Assembly: GCA_027325115.1 (NCBI GenBank)
Contig: DAHWFG010000297.1
Span: forward strand, 1-16,205
Direction: 5' to 3'
Origin: JAKBCQ01 sp021807585
GTDB lineage: Bacteria; Planctomycetota; Planctomycetia; Isosphaerales; Isosphaeraceae
DNA: 16,205 bases
Shown here: positions 8,005 through 16,135 of the stretch, piece after piece
How positions within the stretch are numbered: position 1 is the stretch's first letter
Layout: the number at the start of each line of letters is the position of its first letter
Made by a program: the position numbers and the translations under genes
The notes under the pieces: model-generated
What the model saw: only the letters and a program-made list of their open reading frames with translations
What the model was told of the DNA's origin: nothing
Databases searched by the model: none

Positions 8005-10074
8005 TCAGCGCGGTTCGTCGGGGTCGTCGCGGAGGAATCGTTTGATCAGTTCGTCTTCGAGCGGGTTGAAGGGCAAAGCTTCGCCTCTCTGGGGCGCGAC
8101 GAACACACCCGGTTTGAGATCGAGTCCCTCGAGAAAAGGCATGCGGGGACGCGGATTCTCCCCTGGAACGGCGTTGGCGGGGGGTTGCGGATTCTCTCGG
8201 GGAAAGACGTTGGGTGGCAGGGGGACTTCCTCTTCCATTTCGAGGAAGAGAGCGCGTCGTTCGAGCTGAGCCGGGTCGTCGGCGGCGGGAAGCGTTTTTT
8301 GGCTTTCCAGAAGTCGTGCATGGCGTTCGAGGAATTCGGGCCAGTCGGCCTGGGGATCGATTTCGGGGATCAGGACGAAACCCGCCGGGGTCTCTTCAAG
8401 CCGCGTCACGCCGCGCCGAGTTTCATCAAGGAGATACGAGATGATCGCCCCGGCGCGATTAAAATCCTTTTGCCCGAGCATCATTTGAGCGCGAAGGCCG
8501 AGCAATCGAAGTCGATGATCGGGGGTAGAGGCTCGCTGAGCGGTGCGATCGAGCGCGACGAGCGCCGCGTCGTACCGTCCCGCCAGATACTCAAAAAAGA
8601 GCTTCGCCTCGTCGAGGATCGCCCCGATGTCGGCATCGGCGACGGGCGAACCCGGAGGTCGATCGCATAAAGGGCGGCCAAGCTTAATCAATTTGGTAAG
8701 TCTTTGAGCGGCCGCGGGATCGACGATCGCCTCGCCCGGTACGGGGAGAATCGTCGGCCGACCGCTCACTCCTCCGTTCCGCGTCGGCTTGCCGTAAACC
8801 TGCGGGATTAACTTCGCCGACGCCTGAACCAAAAGCGCGACCCACTCCACCCGCGACGAATCATCAGGTGTCAGCATGCGAACATGTTCATCCTCGGGGT
8901 CGCAGATCGCCGGAGAGGCGAGGATATCGGCGGCGCCGGCGCGAAAGGCGAGGTTGCGGTTGGTGGGACATACCGAGATCGCGCCGAGCGGGATCGACGG
9001 ATCAATCGGATTGAAGACTTTGCGAACCTCGCGTTCGCGGATCCTTCTCCAGACAATCGTCGAACTTTTTCCCTCGGCGGTCATCGTCGTGAAGAGGTCG
9101 TCCCCTTCGGGATCGAGCGCGAACGAATAGCCGAGAGTCGTCGCGTCGCGTTCGGCGGAAGGTGGGCCTTCGATCGTGACTCGTCCCGAATCGACCGTCA
9201 CGCGCATCAATTGCACGCGGTCGGCGTTGCGATTGGCGGGATCGCGGCCGACGACGATGATTGATTTACCGTCGCGCGACCAAACGGGTGGGGCGATCAC
9301 GGGCAGATCGGCGCCGAGATCGAGCAAAAGCCGCGGCGTTTCAACGCCTCGTACGTCGACGACATAAAGCCCTTCGGTTTCTCCCCGCCGCACGCAGGCG
9401 ATCTGAGAGCCTCCGGGTGACCACGACGGAAAGTACGCTTCGTCGATCGTCCGCGTGATCCTGCCGTTCTCGGCGACCAAGATCGCCAATCCCCGCGGCT
9501 TCAAGCGAGGAGTTGCAAGATAGCGACCGTCGGGGCTGTATGCGACCGCGAAACCGGGAAGATCGGCGGGCACGTCGGCGCCGTCGAAGCCGAAATCGCC
9601 GCGTACGAACGGCTCGGAATAAATCACCGCCTGGTGTGTCGGCCCGTCCTGCACGACGACCTCGTATCGCGCTCCCGCATCATCCGAGGAAATGCGCCCA
9701 AACGCCAACGCGGTCCCGTTGGGACGCCAGCACGGCGACGTGATTGGTCCGGGAGAATCTTCAATCAACACCGAAGCGCCGTCGTCGGCTCGCGTCGCCC
9801 AAAGGCGATACCGCGGCGCCGCGGCTTTCGCGGCCGGGGGTTTGGGAGAATTGGCGGCGCGTTCGGCGGCGCGCGTGATCGGTCGATCGGACGTATCGGG
9901 ATAAAGCCAATCGGCCTCGAGCGCTCGCCGCGGCGGGCGAGCGACCGTCGTATACGCGAGCCATTGACCGTCGGGCGACCACGCGATCGGCGGGTGCAGA
10001 CAACCCGCCAAGGCGACGACGGCGATCCCGCAGCAAAGAATTCGAAGAATCTTCAAAACTCGCTCCGATCGCAT
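8005..10074 (-). CDS. Lipoprotein with TolB/WD40-like propeller, TPR-like helices and a proline-rich C-terminus
   Basis: No specific function is recognised. A signal peptide ends in the lipobox LAGC, so the mature protein should be lipidated on Cys25. Residues 30-275 contain at least five TolB-type blades: IAWSPDGQWLAY, SPCWRPNGTALAFG, AYSPDGRYLATP, FPSWSPGGSQIAC and PVWSRDGKSIIVVG, in that order. Residues around 485-555 are helical and TPR-like (YDAALVALDRTAQRA). Residues 618-645 hold a proline-rich stretch with repeated ENP units. This suggests an extracytoplasmic scaffold or sensor, not an enzyme. The start at 10074 gives a compact signal peptide. An upstream in-frame ATG at 10107 would add 11 residues before it and is possible, since neither has a clear ribosome binding site. 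The gene diverges from the propeller-hydrolase gene across a long intergenic region and converges on the peptidase gene. Confidence 0.8.
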   Translation of the reverse strand: MRSERVLKILRILCCGIAVVALAGCLHPPIAWSPDGQWLAYTTVARPPRRALEADWLYPDTSDRPITRAAERAANSPKPPAAKAAAPRYRLWATRADDGASVLIEDSPGPITSPCWRPNGTALAFGRISSDDAGARYEVVVQDGPTHQAVIYSEPFVRGDFGFDGADVPADLPGFAVAYSPDGRYLATPRLKPRGLAILVAENGRITRTIDEAYFPSWSPGGSQIACVRRGETEGLYVVDVRGVETPRLLLDLGADLPVIAPPVWSRDGKSIIVVGRDPANRNADRVQLMRVTVDSGRVTIEGPPSAERDATTLGYSFALDPEGDDLFTTMTAEGKSSTIVWRRIREREVRKVFNPIDPSIPLGAISVCPTNRNLAFRAGAADILASPAICDPEDEHVRMLTPDDSSRVEWVALLVQASAKLIPQVYGKPTRNGGVSGRPTILPVPGEAIVDPAAAQRLTKLIKLGRPLCDRPPGSPVADADIGAILDEAKLFFEYLAGRYDAALVALDRTAQRASTPDHRLRLLGLRAQMMLGQKDFNRAGAIISYLLDETRRGVTRLEETPAGFVLIPEIDPQADWPEFLERHARLLESQKTLPAADDPAQLERRALFLEMEEEVPLPPNVFPRENPQPPANAVPGENPRPRMPFLEGLDLKPGVFVAPQRGEALPFNPLEDELIKRFLRDDPDEPR

Positions 10075-10425
10075 TCCACGATCCCAAATCCACACGATTC
10101 CAGACATACCCGGTCCCGGATTCGAGGCGAACGCGCCCTCGATTCTTACGTTCGGATACGTCCAATCGGCCGAGTTCGTCGAACAAAATCACCCGCGCCG
10201 TCCGAAAAGCCGGGCGAATCGATCGGCGCAACCGATTACGCAAGTATAGTGTCTCGATCGCGTCTCGACTACCGGAACGAAAGCTTAGGCGTAAGGATTT
10301 CGCCACAAAGCCGCGGAGTCGGCTCGACGGCGTCTCGCATGGACGTCGGAACCGTCTCCTGATCATGCTCAGTGAAAAATCGGCTCATGCGTCGGTTCGA
10401 CCCCAATCGGAACATTCGCTTCGGT

Positions 10426-10451
10426 CGGCGTTTCCGCAACGGAAGACGCCG
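10426..10451. other. Stem-loop with 11-bp stem and one bulge
   Basis: CGGCGTTTCCG pairs with CGGAAGACGCCG around a CAA loop, with one bulged G at 10445. Neither strand has a T-run after it, so it is not a standard terminator. It directly precedes the AT-rich island and may be a transcript end, a small RNA or simply a structured spacer. Confidence 0.5.
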
Positions 10452-10480
10452 ATAAGTTTAATTATAGTAGCATAATATAA

Positions 10481-10528
10481 ATCAAATTACATAATCATAA
10501 ATATAATATTTATATAATATAATTTGAT
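10481..10528. repeat. AT-rich nested inverted repeats
   Basis: ATCAAATTA (10481-10489) and TAATTTGAT (10520-10528) are perfect reverse complements. Inside them, ATAAATAT (10497-10504) and ATATTTAT (10506-10513) pair around a single A. The whole stretch is almost free of G and C in a GC-rich genome. It could bind a repressor or nucleoid protein, extrude as a cruciform, or be the relic of an insertion. Confidence 0.65.
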
Positions 10529-10766
10529 GTTCGTTGGGCTTGCGAGCGCGAGTCGCGCCGGCGCGCCTCCCGGAGCGGCGGATCAAGACGATGAAAGGTA
10601 TAAATTAGATTTGTCCGGCCGAGCCGAATCTCTCGGGCTGTTGAATTCTGTGGCACGGAAGGATAACGAGGCCGAACTCGCGAAAGCATTCGGGTCGTCT
10701 CGATTCGGGATTGTTCCCGGCGGAATCGTTTCGAGATTAGCGGTTGATCAGTGGAATCGAGCTTGA
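10527..10766 (+). CDS. Doubtful small ORF, hypothetical protein or gene remnant
   Basis: The product of 79 residues matches no family I know. The codon choice (many GCG, CTC, GGC) resembles real genes here, and the first 20 residues (FVGLASASRAGAPPGA) read like the tail of a signal peptide, with possible cleavage after SRA. The start codon sits at the edge of the AT-rich island and has no Shine-Dalgarno. It may be the surviving piece of an exported protein gene whose 5' end was replaced by the AT-rich sequence. It could also be chance. Confidence 0.2.
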   Translation: MFVGLASASRAGAPPGAADQDDERYKLDLSGRAESLGLLNSVARKDNEAELAKAFGSSRFGIVPGGIVSRLAVDQWNRA

Positions 10767-10998
10767 TAACAATGACGGATGATGGTCGGCGCCTCGCGCC
10801 TCGCGTCGATTCGAGCAGCGAGCCGAGCCGAAATCCGAGATCGAAGATGTCGGTTCGCGGTCGATCGTTCCGATTCATCGATATCGATATAAGCACGTAG
10901 AATCGCTCGGTCTTGAACCGGGACCTCGAGACATCGATTCCGGGGGAACGCGTCGGCCCCTAGTCGCGCTCGGTGATCTTAAACATTCTGGAGAATTC

Positions 10999-13773
10999 AT
11001 GAAACGATCTATCGCGAACCGCGTTCGTCTGGCGATTGCGATGCTCGTGATGTGCGGCGCGACGCCGGCTTCGGCGACCGAGCCCGAACATGCGGACGAG
11101 AAAGCCGACTCAAAGTCGATCACGCCCGCCGATTGGCCGATGTACAACCACGACTCGGCGGGCTGGAGGTACAATCCCGCGGAGAAACATCTTTCATCGG
11201 CAAATGTCGGCAAATTGATCGAGAAGTGGCGATTTCCCTCGGCCGACTCAAAGAAGACGATCGGCGTCGTGCACGCCACGCCCGCCGTCGTCGCGGGGGA
11301 AGTTTACTTCGGGACCGCCACGTTCCCGGCCTTTTACAAGCTGGCGCCGAACGGCTCGCTCCGCTGGGAATACCGCAATCCGGCCCGCAAGGCGGTGCTC
11401 CCGCCGACCGACGGTTCAGCCATGTCCGACAAACTGCGCGGAGCGGCTTCGGACGGGGGAATCTTCTCATCGGCGCTCGTCGCGGACGGGGCGGTTTACT
11501 TCGCGGACACTGGCGGATGGATGTACAGTTTGGATGCCGAGACCGGGAAAGAGCGTTGGAAAGTTGATAGCCGCGCGTCGACGTTTCCCGGTGCTCATTT
11601 CAACAACATTCTGATGGCCTCGCCGATCATGGCGGACGGCAAGGTTGTGTTCTGTGGCGGGACGTTAGAACAGTTGTACGCTGGAACACTACTTTACCGA
11701 GGCGCTTCGGGCCGCGGTTTCGTCACGGCGCTTGAACCGAAGACCGGGAAGATCGTGTGGAAATACGATGTTGGACCGAAGCCCGAAAAACTCGATCCCC
11801 CCGTTGTGATCGAGGGGTCTTGGGGCAAATACACGTTCGAAAAAGGCCCCGCGACGAGCAGCGTCTGGTGCACGCCGTCTTACGATCCCGAAACGAACAC
11901 GATCTTCTTCGGCACGGATGTGAACACCGCTCCGCGAAGACCGACAAAAGACAACCCCGATCTCCACACCGACGATTCGTGCGCGATCGTCGCCGTCGAC
12001 GCCGCGACGGGCGCGCGAAAATGGAACACACAGATAAACCCAGGCGACGTGTGGACCAATTCGATGCGCGCTTACGATCCAAAGACAAAATTATATAAAG
12101 ATCAATCGATTGGAGATACGCCGAAGATTATGACGATCGACGTCGACGGTAAGCCGACCAAAGTCGTAGGCGCCGGCTGCAAAAATGGAGGTTTCTACAT
12201 TCTTCGGGCCGATAACGGCGAACATATCAAACACACGCCGGTGTACACCGGCCCGCCCACGGATCCTCCGGCGCAGCACGACCCGCGCGTGCTCGCTCTC
12301 CCGAGCCCGATGGGGGGGTTGCAGAGCGGCTGCGCCGCCGACGGACGCGCCATTTTCACCAACGGAATCGACGCGGTTCGGATGGGAACACAAGCGAGTC
12401 CTTTCGCTTCGGGCCAAACGCCGACGGGGGGCCGCGTTACCGCGACATCCGTCGATCTCGCGACTGAACTCTGGCGGCACGAGCGACCGAAAATCACCGC
12501 GATCGGAGGAACCTCGGAGAAACCGATGTACCGAGATGTCGGCGACGTCGTCGCCTCGGGAGTCGCCGTGGGTCATGGAGTGGTCTACTTCACGGCCGTC
12601 GGCAGCGGCAAGTTGATCGCCCTCGATGCGAACACGGGCGCCGTGCTCAAGGAAATCGAAATCGGCGCGGTTTGGGCGGGCCCGTCACTTTCACGCGGCA
12701 GGATCTACGTCGGCGGCGGCAACACGTTGTTCAGCCCGGTCGAGACCGAATCCTTCTTCCCCAAGAAGTACACAGGAAGCGTCATGTGTTTCGGATTGCC
12801 CGGCGATGATGAAATCGACCGGCTTGGAAATCCGGCTTCGGCTCAACCTCCCGCGGAAAAGAAGCCACCCGATTTTCAAGTACCCGCTGATATCACGTTC
12901 CGTACCGCCGATATCATGAGCGAAGGGGTGCGCATGTCGGCTGAGGTCTTCGCACCCAAAAACGTCGAAAACGCGCGGATTCCGACGATTGTCATGAGCC
13001 ACGGCTGGGGGGGCGTCGCCGCGGCTCTTCGACCCGATGCGATCGCTTTCGCTCAAGCCGGTTATTTGGTCGTAACTTTCGATTATCGCGGGTGGGGCGG
13101 GAGCGATTCACGTCTAATACTCGCGGGCGAGAAGCCCAAGCGGCGAAATGGAAAGTTGGTCGCCGAGGTCAAAGAAGTTCGCGAGGTCGTCGATCCGATC
13201 GACCAGACGACCGACATCATGAACGCGATTCACTGGGTTGTCGGCGAGAAACAGTGCGATCCCGAACGGGTCGGGATCTGGGGTTCCTCCTATTCAGGCG
13301 GCCACGTCGTCTATGTCGCGGCGCGTGAGCCTCGCGTGAAGGCGTTCGTCAGCCAGGTCGGCTCGATGGACTCACGCTGGGCGATCGCGACTCCCGAGAT
13401 TCGGAAGTATACCCGCGGCCAGGGAACCGCTCGCGCTCGGGGCGAGATCGGCTATCCCAAACCGGGTGAAAAGTTCGGAAACCTGATCGGCATGCCTGTG
13501 ATCGAGAAACTCGCTACTTACGCTCCCGTCGAGGATATCGATCGTTGCGATAAATGTGCAAAGCTGTTCATCATCGCCGAGAGGGAGGAGTTGTTCGACA
13601 ACAGGGAGCACGCGATCTTGGCGCACGATCGAGCGTCGGGAGTGAAGAAACTCGTGATTATTAAAAATATCAAGCATTATGGTATTTACAACGAGGGGCG
13701 CGACCAGGCCCGGAAGGAGGCGATCGCTTGGTTCGACGAGCACTTGAAACCCGCACCCAAGAGCGGAAAATAG
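10999..13773 (+). CDS. Exported fusion: PQQ-type quinoprotein propeller plus C-terminal alpha/beta hydrolase
   Basis: This 924-residue protein has two parts. Residues 1-26 form a signal peptide ending ASA. Residues about 45-600 are a quinoprotein-like beta-propeller: SGWRYNPAEKHLSSANVGKL (54-73) is the typical start, and PQQ-style repeats appear at YSLDAETGKERWK, ALEPKTGKIVWKYD, AVDAATGARKWNTQ and IALDANTGAVL. Asp326 and Asp350 lie where dehydrogenases of this family have their catalytic DD/N and HDxW segments, so PQQ binding is plausible but unproven. No CxxCH haem motif or adjacent Cys pair exists. Residues 630-915 are a CocE or dienelactone-like hydrolase: HGWGG oxyanion segment (668-672), nucleophile Ser764 in GSSYSG, an acidic cluster near Glu861-Glu864, and His893 in KHYG. 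The start has a good Shine-Dalgarno. It may oxidise and then cleave one substrate in the periplasm; the substrate is unknown. Confidence 0.88.
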   Translation: MKRSIANRVRLAIAMLVMCGATPASATEPEHADEKADSKSITPADWPMYNHDSAGWRYNPAEKHLSSANVGKLIEKWRFPSADSKKTIGVVHATPAVVAGEVYFGTATFPAFYKLAPNGSLRWEYRNPARKAVLPPTDGSAMSDKLRGAASDGGIFSSALVADGAVYFADTGGWMYSLDAETGKERWKVDSRASTFPGAHFNNILMASPIMADGKVVFCGGTLEQLYAGTLLYRGASGRGFVTALEPKTGKIVWKYDVGPKPEKLDPPVVIEGSWGKYTFEKGPATSSVWCTPSYDPETNTIFFGTDVNTAPRRPTKDNPDLHTDDSCAIVAVDAATGARKWNTQINPGDVWTNSMRAYDPKTKLYKDQSIGDTPKIMTIDVDGKPTKVVGAGCKNGGFYILRADNGEHIKHTPVYTGPPTDPPAQHDPRVLALPSPMGGLQSGCAADGRAIFTNGIDAVRMGTQASPFASGQTPTGGRVTATSVDLATELWRHERPKITAIGGTSEKPMYRDVGDVVASGVAVGHGVVYFTAVGSGKLIALDANTGAVLKEIEIGAVWAGPSLSRGRIYVGGGNTLFSPVETESFFPKKYTGSVMCFGLPGDDEIDRLGNPASAQPPAEKKPPDFQVPADITFRTADIMSEGVRMSAEVFAPKNVENARIPTIVMSHGWGGVAAALRPDAIAFAQAGYLVVTFDYRGWGGSDSRLILAGEKPKRRNGKLVAEVKEVREVVDPIDQTTDIMNAIHWVVGEKQCDPERVGIWGSSYSGGHVVYVAAREPRVKAFVSQVGSMDSRWAIATPEIRKYTRGQGTARARGEIGYPKPGEKFGNLIGMPVIEKLATYAPVEDIDRCDKCAKLFIIAEREELFDNREHAILAHDRASGVKKLVIIKNIKHYGIYNEGRDQARKEAIAWFDEHLKPAPKSGK

Positions 13774-13788
13774 GATCGAATCGAATCG

Positions 13789-13818
13789 CTCGATCGGACA
13801 CTTTTGGATCCGATCGAG
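13789..13818 (+). terminator. Hairpin after the propeller-hydrolase gene, possible terminator
   Basis: CTCGATCGGA (13789-13798) and TCCGATCGAG (13809-13818) form a perfect 10-bp stem with a 10-base loop, 15 bases after the stop codon. No T-run follows, so it may stall transcription or protect the RNA end instead of acting as a classical intrinsic terminator. CGATCG palindromes are common nearby, which lowers its weight. Confidence 0.45.
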
Positions 13819-13945
13819 AACCGTACGCGGAGCGACAAAAGTAGAATCCGCGCGGGTCTACCGGTGAGATCCTGACGGAAGATCGATCGGAATTGTTCCT
13901 TGCAGGTTGATCCCCGAGCCGGCGTTTTTTCTGGAGAGCGCCTTG

Positions 13946-16135
13946 ATGATCTCCCCGACCCGATTCGCCTTGAACAATCCCGTCGCCGTCGCTTGTATAA
14001 CGTTGACGATCGTCGCCGCGTCGGTCTACGCGGCGATATCGATCCCGATCGATCTCGCCCCCGCGTTTCGCCGACCGGCGCTCGAAATCAGCTTCGCCCG
14101 TCCAGGAATGAACTCCGATGTGATCGATCAAGAAATCATCGGTCCCCTCGAACGAAAACTCGCGGGAGCGACCGGGATCGAATCGATCGCGTCGCGGTCG
14201 ACCGCGGGCTTCGGATCGATTCGCTGTCTCATTTCCCCCGCGATCGATCGCCGCAACGCGTTCTTGTCTTTAGATTCCATCACGCGAAGATTCCAGGCGT
14301 CTGTTCCGGGAATCGAGCCGCTCGACGTTCGTTTTTTCGACCCGACCCGGTCCGAACCGGCGTGCGTCGTCGCAGCGCCCCTCGCGGCGGGACCCGACGT
14401 CGATCGAGCGATGCGCGAACTGATCGCAGAGCGATTAATCGCGTTTAAAGATATCGATACCCCGATCGTTCAGGGACGATCGCCCGATCGCTTGATCGTC
14501 GACCTGAACCGTGAAGATATGAATGAACACGGAGTTTCTCCGCTCGACGTTCTCGACGCGATCGATCGCGAATCGCGGTTCCTTCCCGCCGGAACGATCG
14601 CCGTATCCGACAAACAATATTCGATCGGCATTCAACCCTCCGCCGATCTCGAAAGTCTGAAAATACCCCTCGGATCGGGGAGCTTCGTGAGCCTGAACGA
14701 ACTGACCGAACGGAAGAAAGTCGCCCCCGACGAATCTCATATCGTAAAAGTGAACGGTATACGACATATTCTTGTGCCGATTTATCCACGCGTCGACGTC
14801 GAATCGGCGGGCGCCGGAACGATCCGAACGGTTCAAGGGGCGCATCACGTTCTCGATCCATGGAAAAAATCCGCGGTTCTCGCGAATGTTCCGCCAAAAA
14901 TGATTATGGATCGATCGATCGCGGTCGCCGCGACGATCAAAACGCTTGCGATCGAGGGATTATTGGGCGCCTTGATGGGATCGCTCGCGGTCTTGATCGC
15001 GCTCGGCGATCGGCGGTCGTCGTTCGTCGTCGTCTTGGGAACTTTGATTGCGATCGCGGCTTCGATCGTCGGTCTTTACGCGGCGAGCCGATCGATCGAC
15101 GTGATGACGATCGCGGGAATCGTGCTCGTGATCGGGCCGATCGTCGCGGCGTCGACGACGACCCTCGCGGCCGCTCGACGACGATCCGACGCCGGTTTAT
15201 CGGCTTATGATTCGATGCTTGAAGGATCGGCCGATTCGACCCGCGCGATCGTCTCCGGTACGATCTGCATCCTCGCGGCGATCGTTCCCGCGGCGCTCTT
15301 ATCGGGGCCGCACGCGTTCTGGATCGAACCGATCGCGATCGCCGCCGGAACGGCGACGCTTCTCGGTTGGGTGATCGCGTTCACCTTCACGCCTTGTCTC
15401 GCGGCGCGCGGCTTTCCCTCTCGATCCGTCAAGAATCATGAAGGAAATTCACGAATCGAAACGAACGATATCGGATCGCCGGTATTTTGTTGGATTCACA
15501 TGCTTTTATGGAAGCGGCGGCGATCGATCGCGATCACCGCGATGATGAATTTGGCGCTCGCGATCGGGTTGATCGCTCCCCGGCTTCGAAGCGATTATTT
15601 TCCGGTAATCGATACGGGTTTTATCCGCGTGACGTTGCGCGAGCCGAGCGGGACGAGGCTCGCCGACACCGAGAAAACCGTCGCGCGATTCGAATCCCTC
15701 GTCGGCCGCGATTTCGGCGTCGACGTTCAAACGGTCGTTTCCGAGATCGGAGTTTCAACCGACGATTCGGCGGGATTCACGCCGAACGCGGGCCCGATGG
15801 ACGCGGTTTTGAAGATTCAATTGAAAGAGAAACGCGAGCGTTCGACTGCGCGAATCGTACGGGCTCTTCGCTCTCACGTCGCCGCCGACGCTCGATTCCA
15901 AAACGTCGCGGTTTCCTATGATTCTGGAACGACGATTGTTCCCGCGATCGACTCCGCCGCATCCGCGGCGATCGACGTCAAAATCCAAGGATCGAGCCTG
16001 AGTCAATCGCATCGGATCGCCGAATCGATCCAAAATCGGATCGCCAAAATCGCGGGAGTCGACTCTCGGCGAAGCGATCGCTCGGCGTCGCGGCGATTCT
16101 TACGCTTATTTGTATTTACATGGTTATTGCGATGA
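13946..16135 (+). CDS. RND-family efflux permease, apparently internally deleted and frameshifted
   Basis: This is an AcrB-like inner-membrane pump subunit. It begins MISPTRFALNNPVAVACITLT (TM1), then a porter domain to about residue 320, TM2-TM6 (337-490), TM7 (527-546) and the start of the second porter domain. It has good overall family features such as SIPIDLAP and FDPTRSEPACVV. The start is the ATG at 13946, with GGAGAG seven bases upstream; an earlier in-frame TTG at 13907 lacks such a site. Two oddities stand out. The TM4 aspartates of the proton relay (GLLVDDAIVVVEN in AcrB) are replaced by GPIVAASTTTLA. The frame breaks off after IAKIAGVDS, about residue 707, into an unrelated tail ending at 16135, while TM8 appears in another frame. 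Roughly 150-200 residues of the second porter domain are missing. It is probably a pseudogene, unless the assembly is wrong. CGATCG is extremely common in it. Confidence 0.75.
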   Translation: MISPTRFALNNPVAVACITLTIVAASVYAAISIPIDLAPAFRRPALEISFARPGMNSDVIDQEIIGPLERKLAGATGIESIASRSTAGFGSIRCLISPAIDRRNAFLSLDSITRRFQASVPGIEPLDVRFFDPTRSEPACVVAAPLAAGPDVDRAMRELIAERLIAFKDIDTPIVQGRSPDRLIVDLNREDMNEHGVSPLDVLDAIDRESRFLPAGTIAVSDKQYSIGIQPSADLESLKIPLGSGSFVSLNELTERKKVAPDESHIVKVNGIRHILVPIYPRVDVESAGAGTIRTVQGAHHVLDPWKKSAVLANVPPKMIMDRSIAVAATIKTLAIEGLLGALMGSLAVLIALGDRRSSFVVVLGTLIAIAASIVGLYAASRSIDVMTIAGIVLVIGPIVAASTTTLAAARRRSDAGLSAYDSMLEGSADSTRAIVSGTICILAAIVPAALLSGPHAFWIEPIAIAAGTATLLGWVIAFTFTPCLAARGFPSRSVKNHEGNSRIETNDIGSPVFCWIHMLLWKRRRSIAITAMMNLALAIGLIAPRLRSDYFPVIDTGFIRVTLREPSGTRLADTEKTVARFESLVGRDFGVDVQTVVSEIGVSTDDSAGFTPNAGPMDAVLKIQLKEKRERSTARIVRALRSHVAADARFQNVAVSYDSGTTIVPAIDSAASAAIDVKIQGSSLSQSHRIAESIQNRIAKIAGVDSRRSDRSASRRFLRLFVFTWLLR

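Larger units (their letters stand above)
10108..10998. other. Long divergent intergenic region with hairpin and AT-rich island
   Basis: About 0.9 kb separates two genes transcribed apart. No convincing gene, tRNA or mobile element is present. ORFs overlapping 10108-10366 on either strand are shadows of the GC-rich composition. The notable elements are an 11-bp-stem hairpin at 10426-10451, an AT-rich island at 10452-10528 with nested inverted repeats, a doubtful ORF at 10527-10766, and a short tandem of GCGCCTC near 10790-10806. GGAG five bases before the ATG at 10999 is a good Shine-Dalgarno for the propeller-hydrolase gene. Confidence 0.6.

Noticed and set aside
9634..10366. Long ORFs on both strands across the 5' end of the lipoprotein gene
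   Set aside because: They are arginine-rich shadow frames of GC-rich DNA lying opposite or across the lipoprotein gene start, with no domain.
13546..13557. CDKC motif in the hydrolase domain as a haem-c site
   Set aside because: It is CxxC followed by Ala rather than CxxCH, and lies in an alpha/beta hydrolase domain.
14781..14790. DnaA-box-like TTATCCACG
   Set aside because: A single site inside the RND coding sequence, without clustering or an AT-rich unwinding region.
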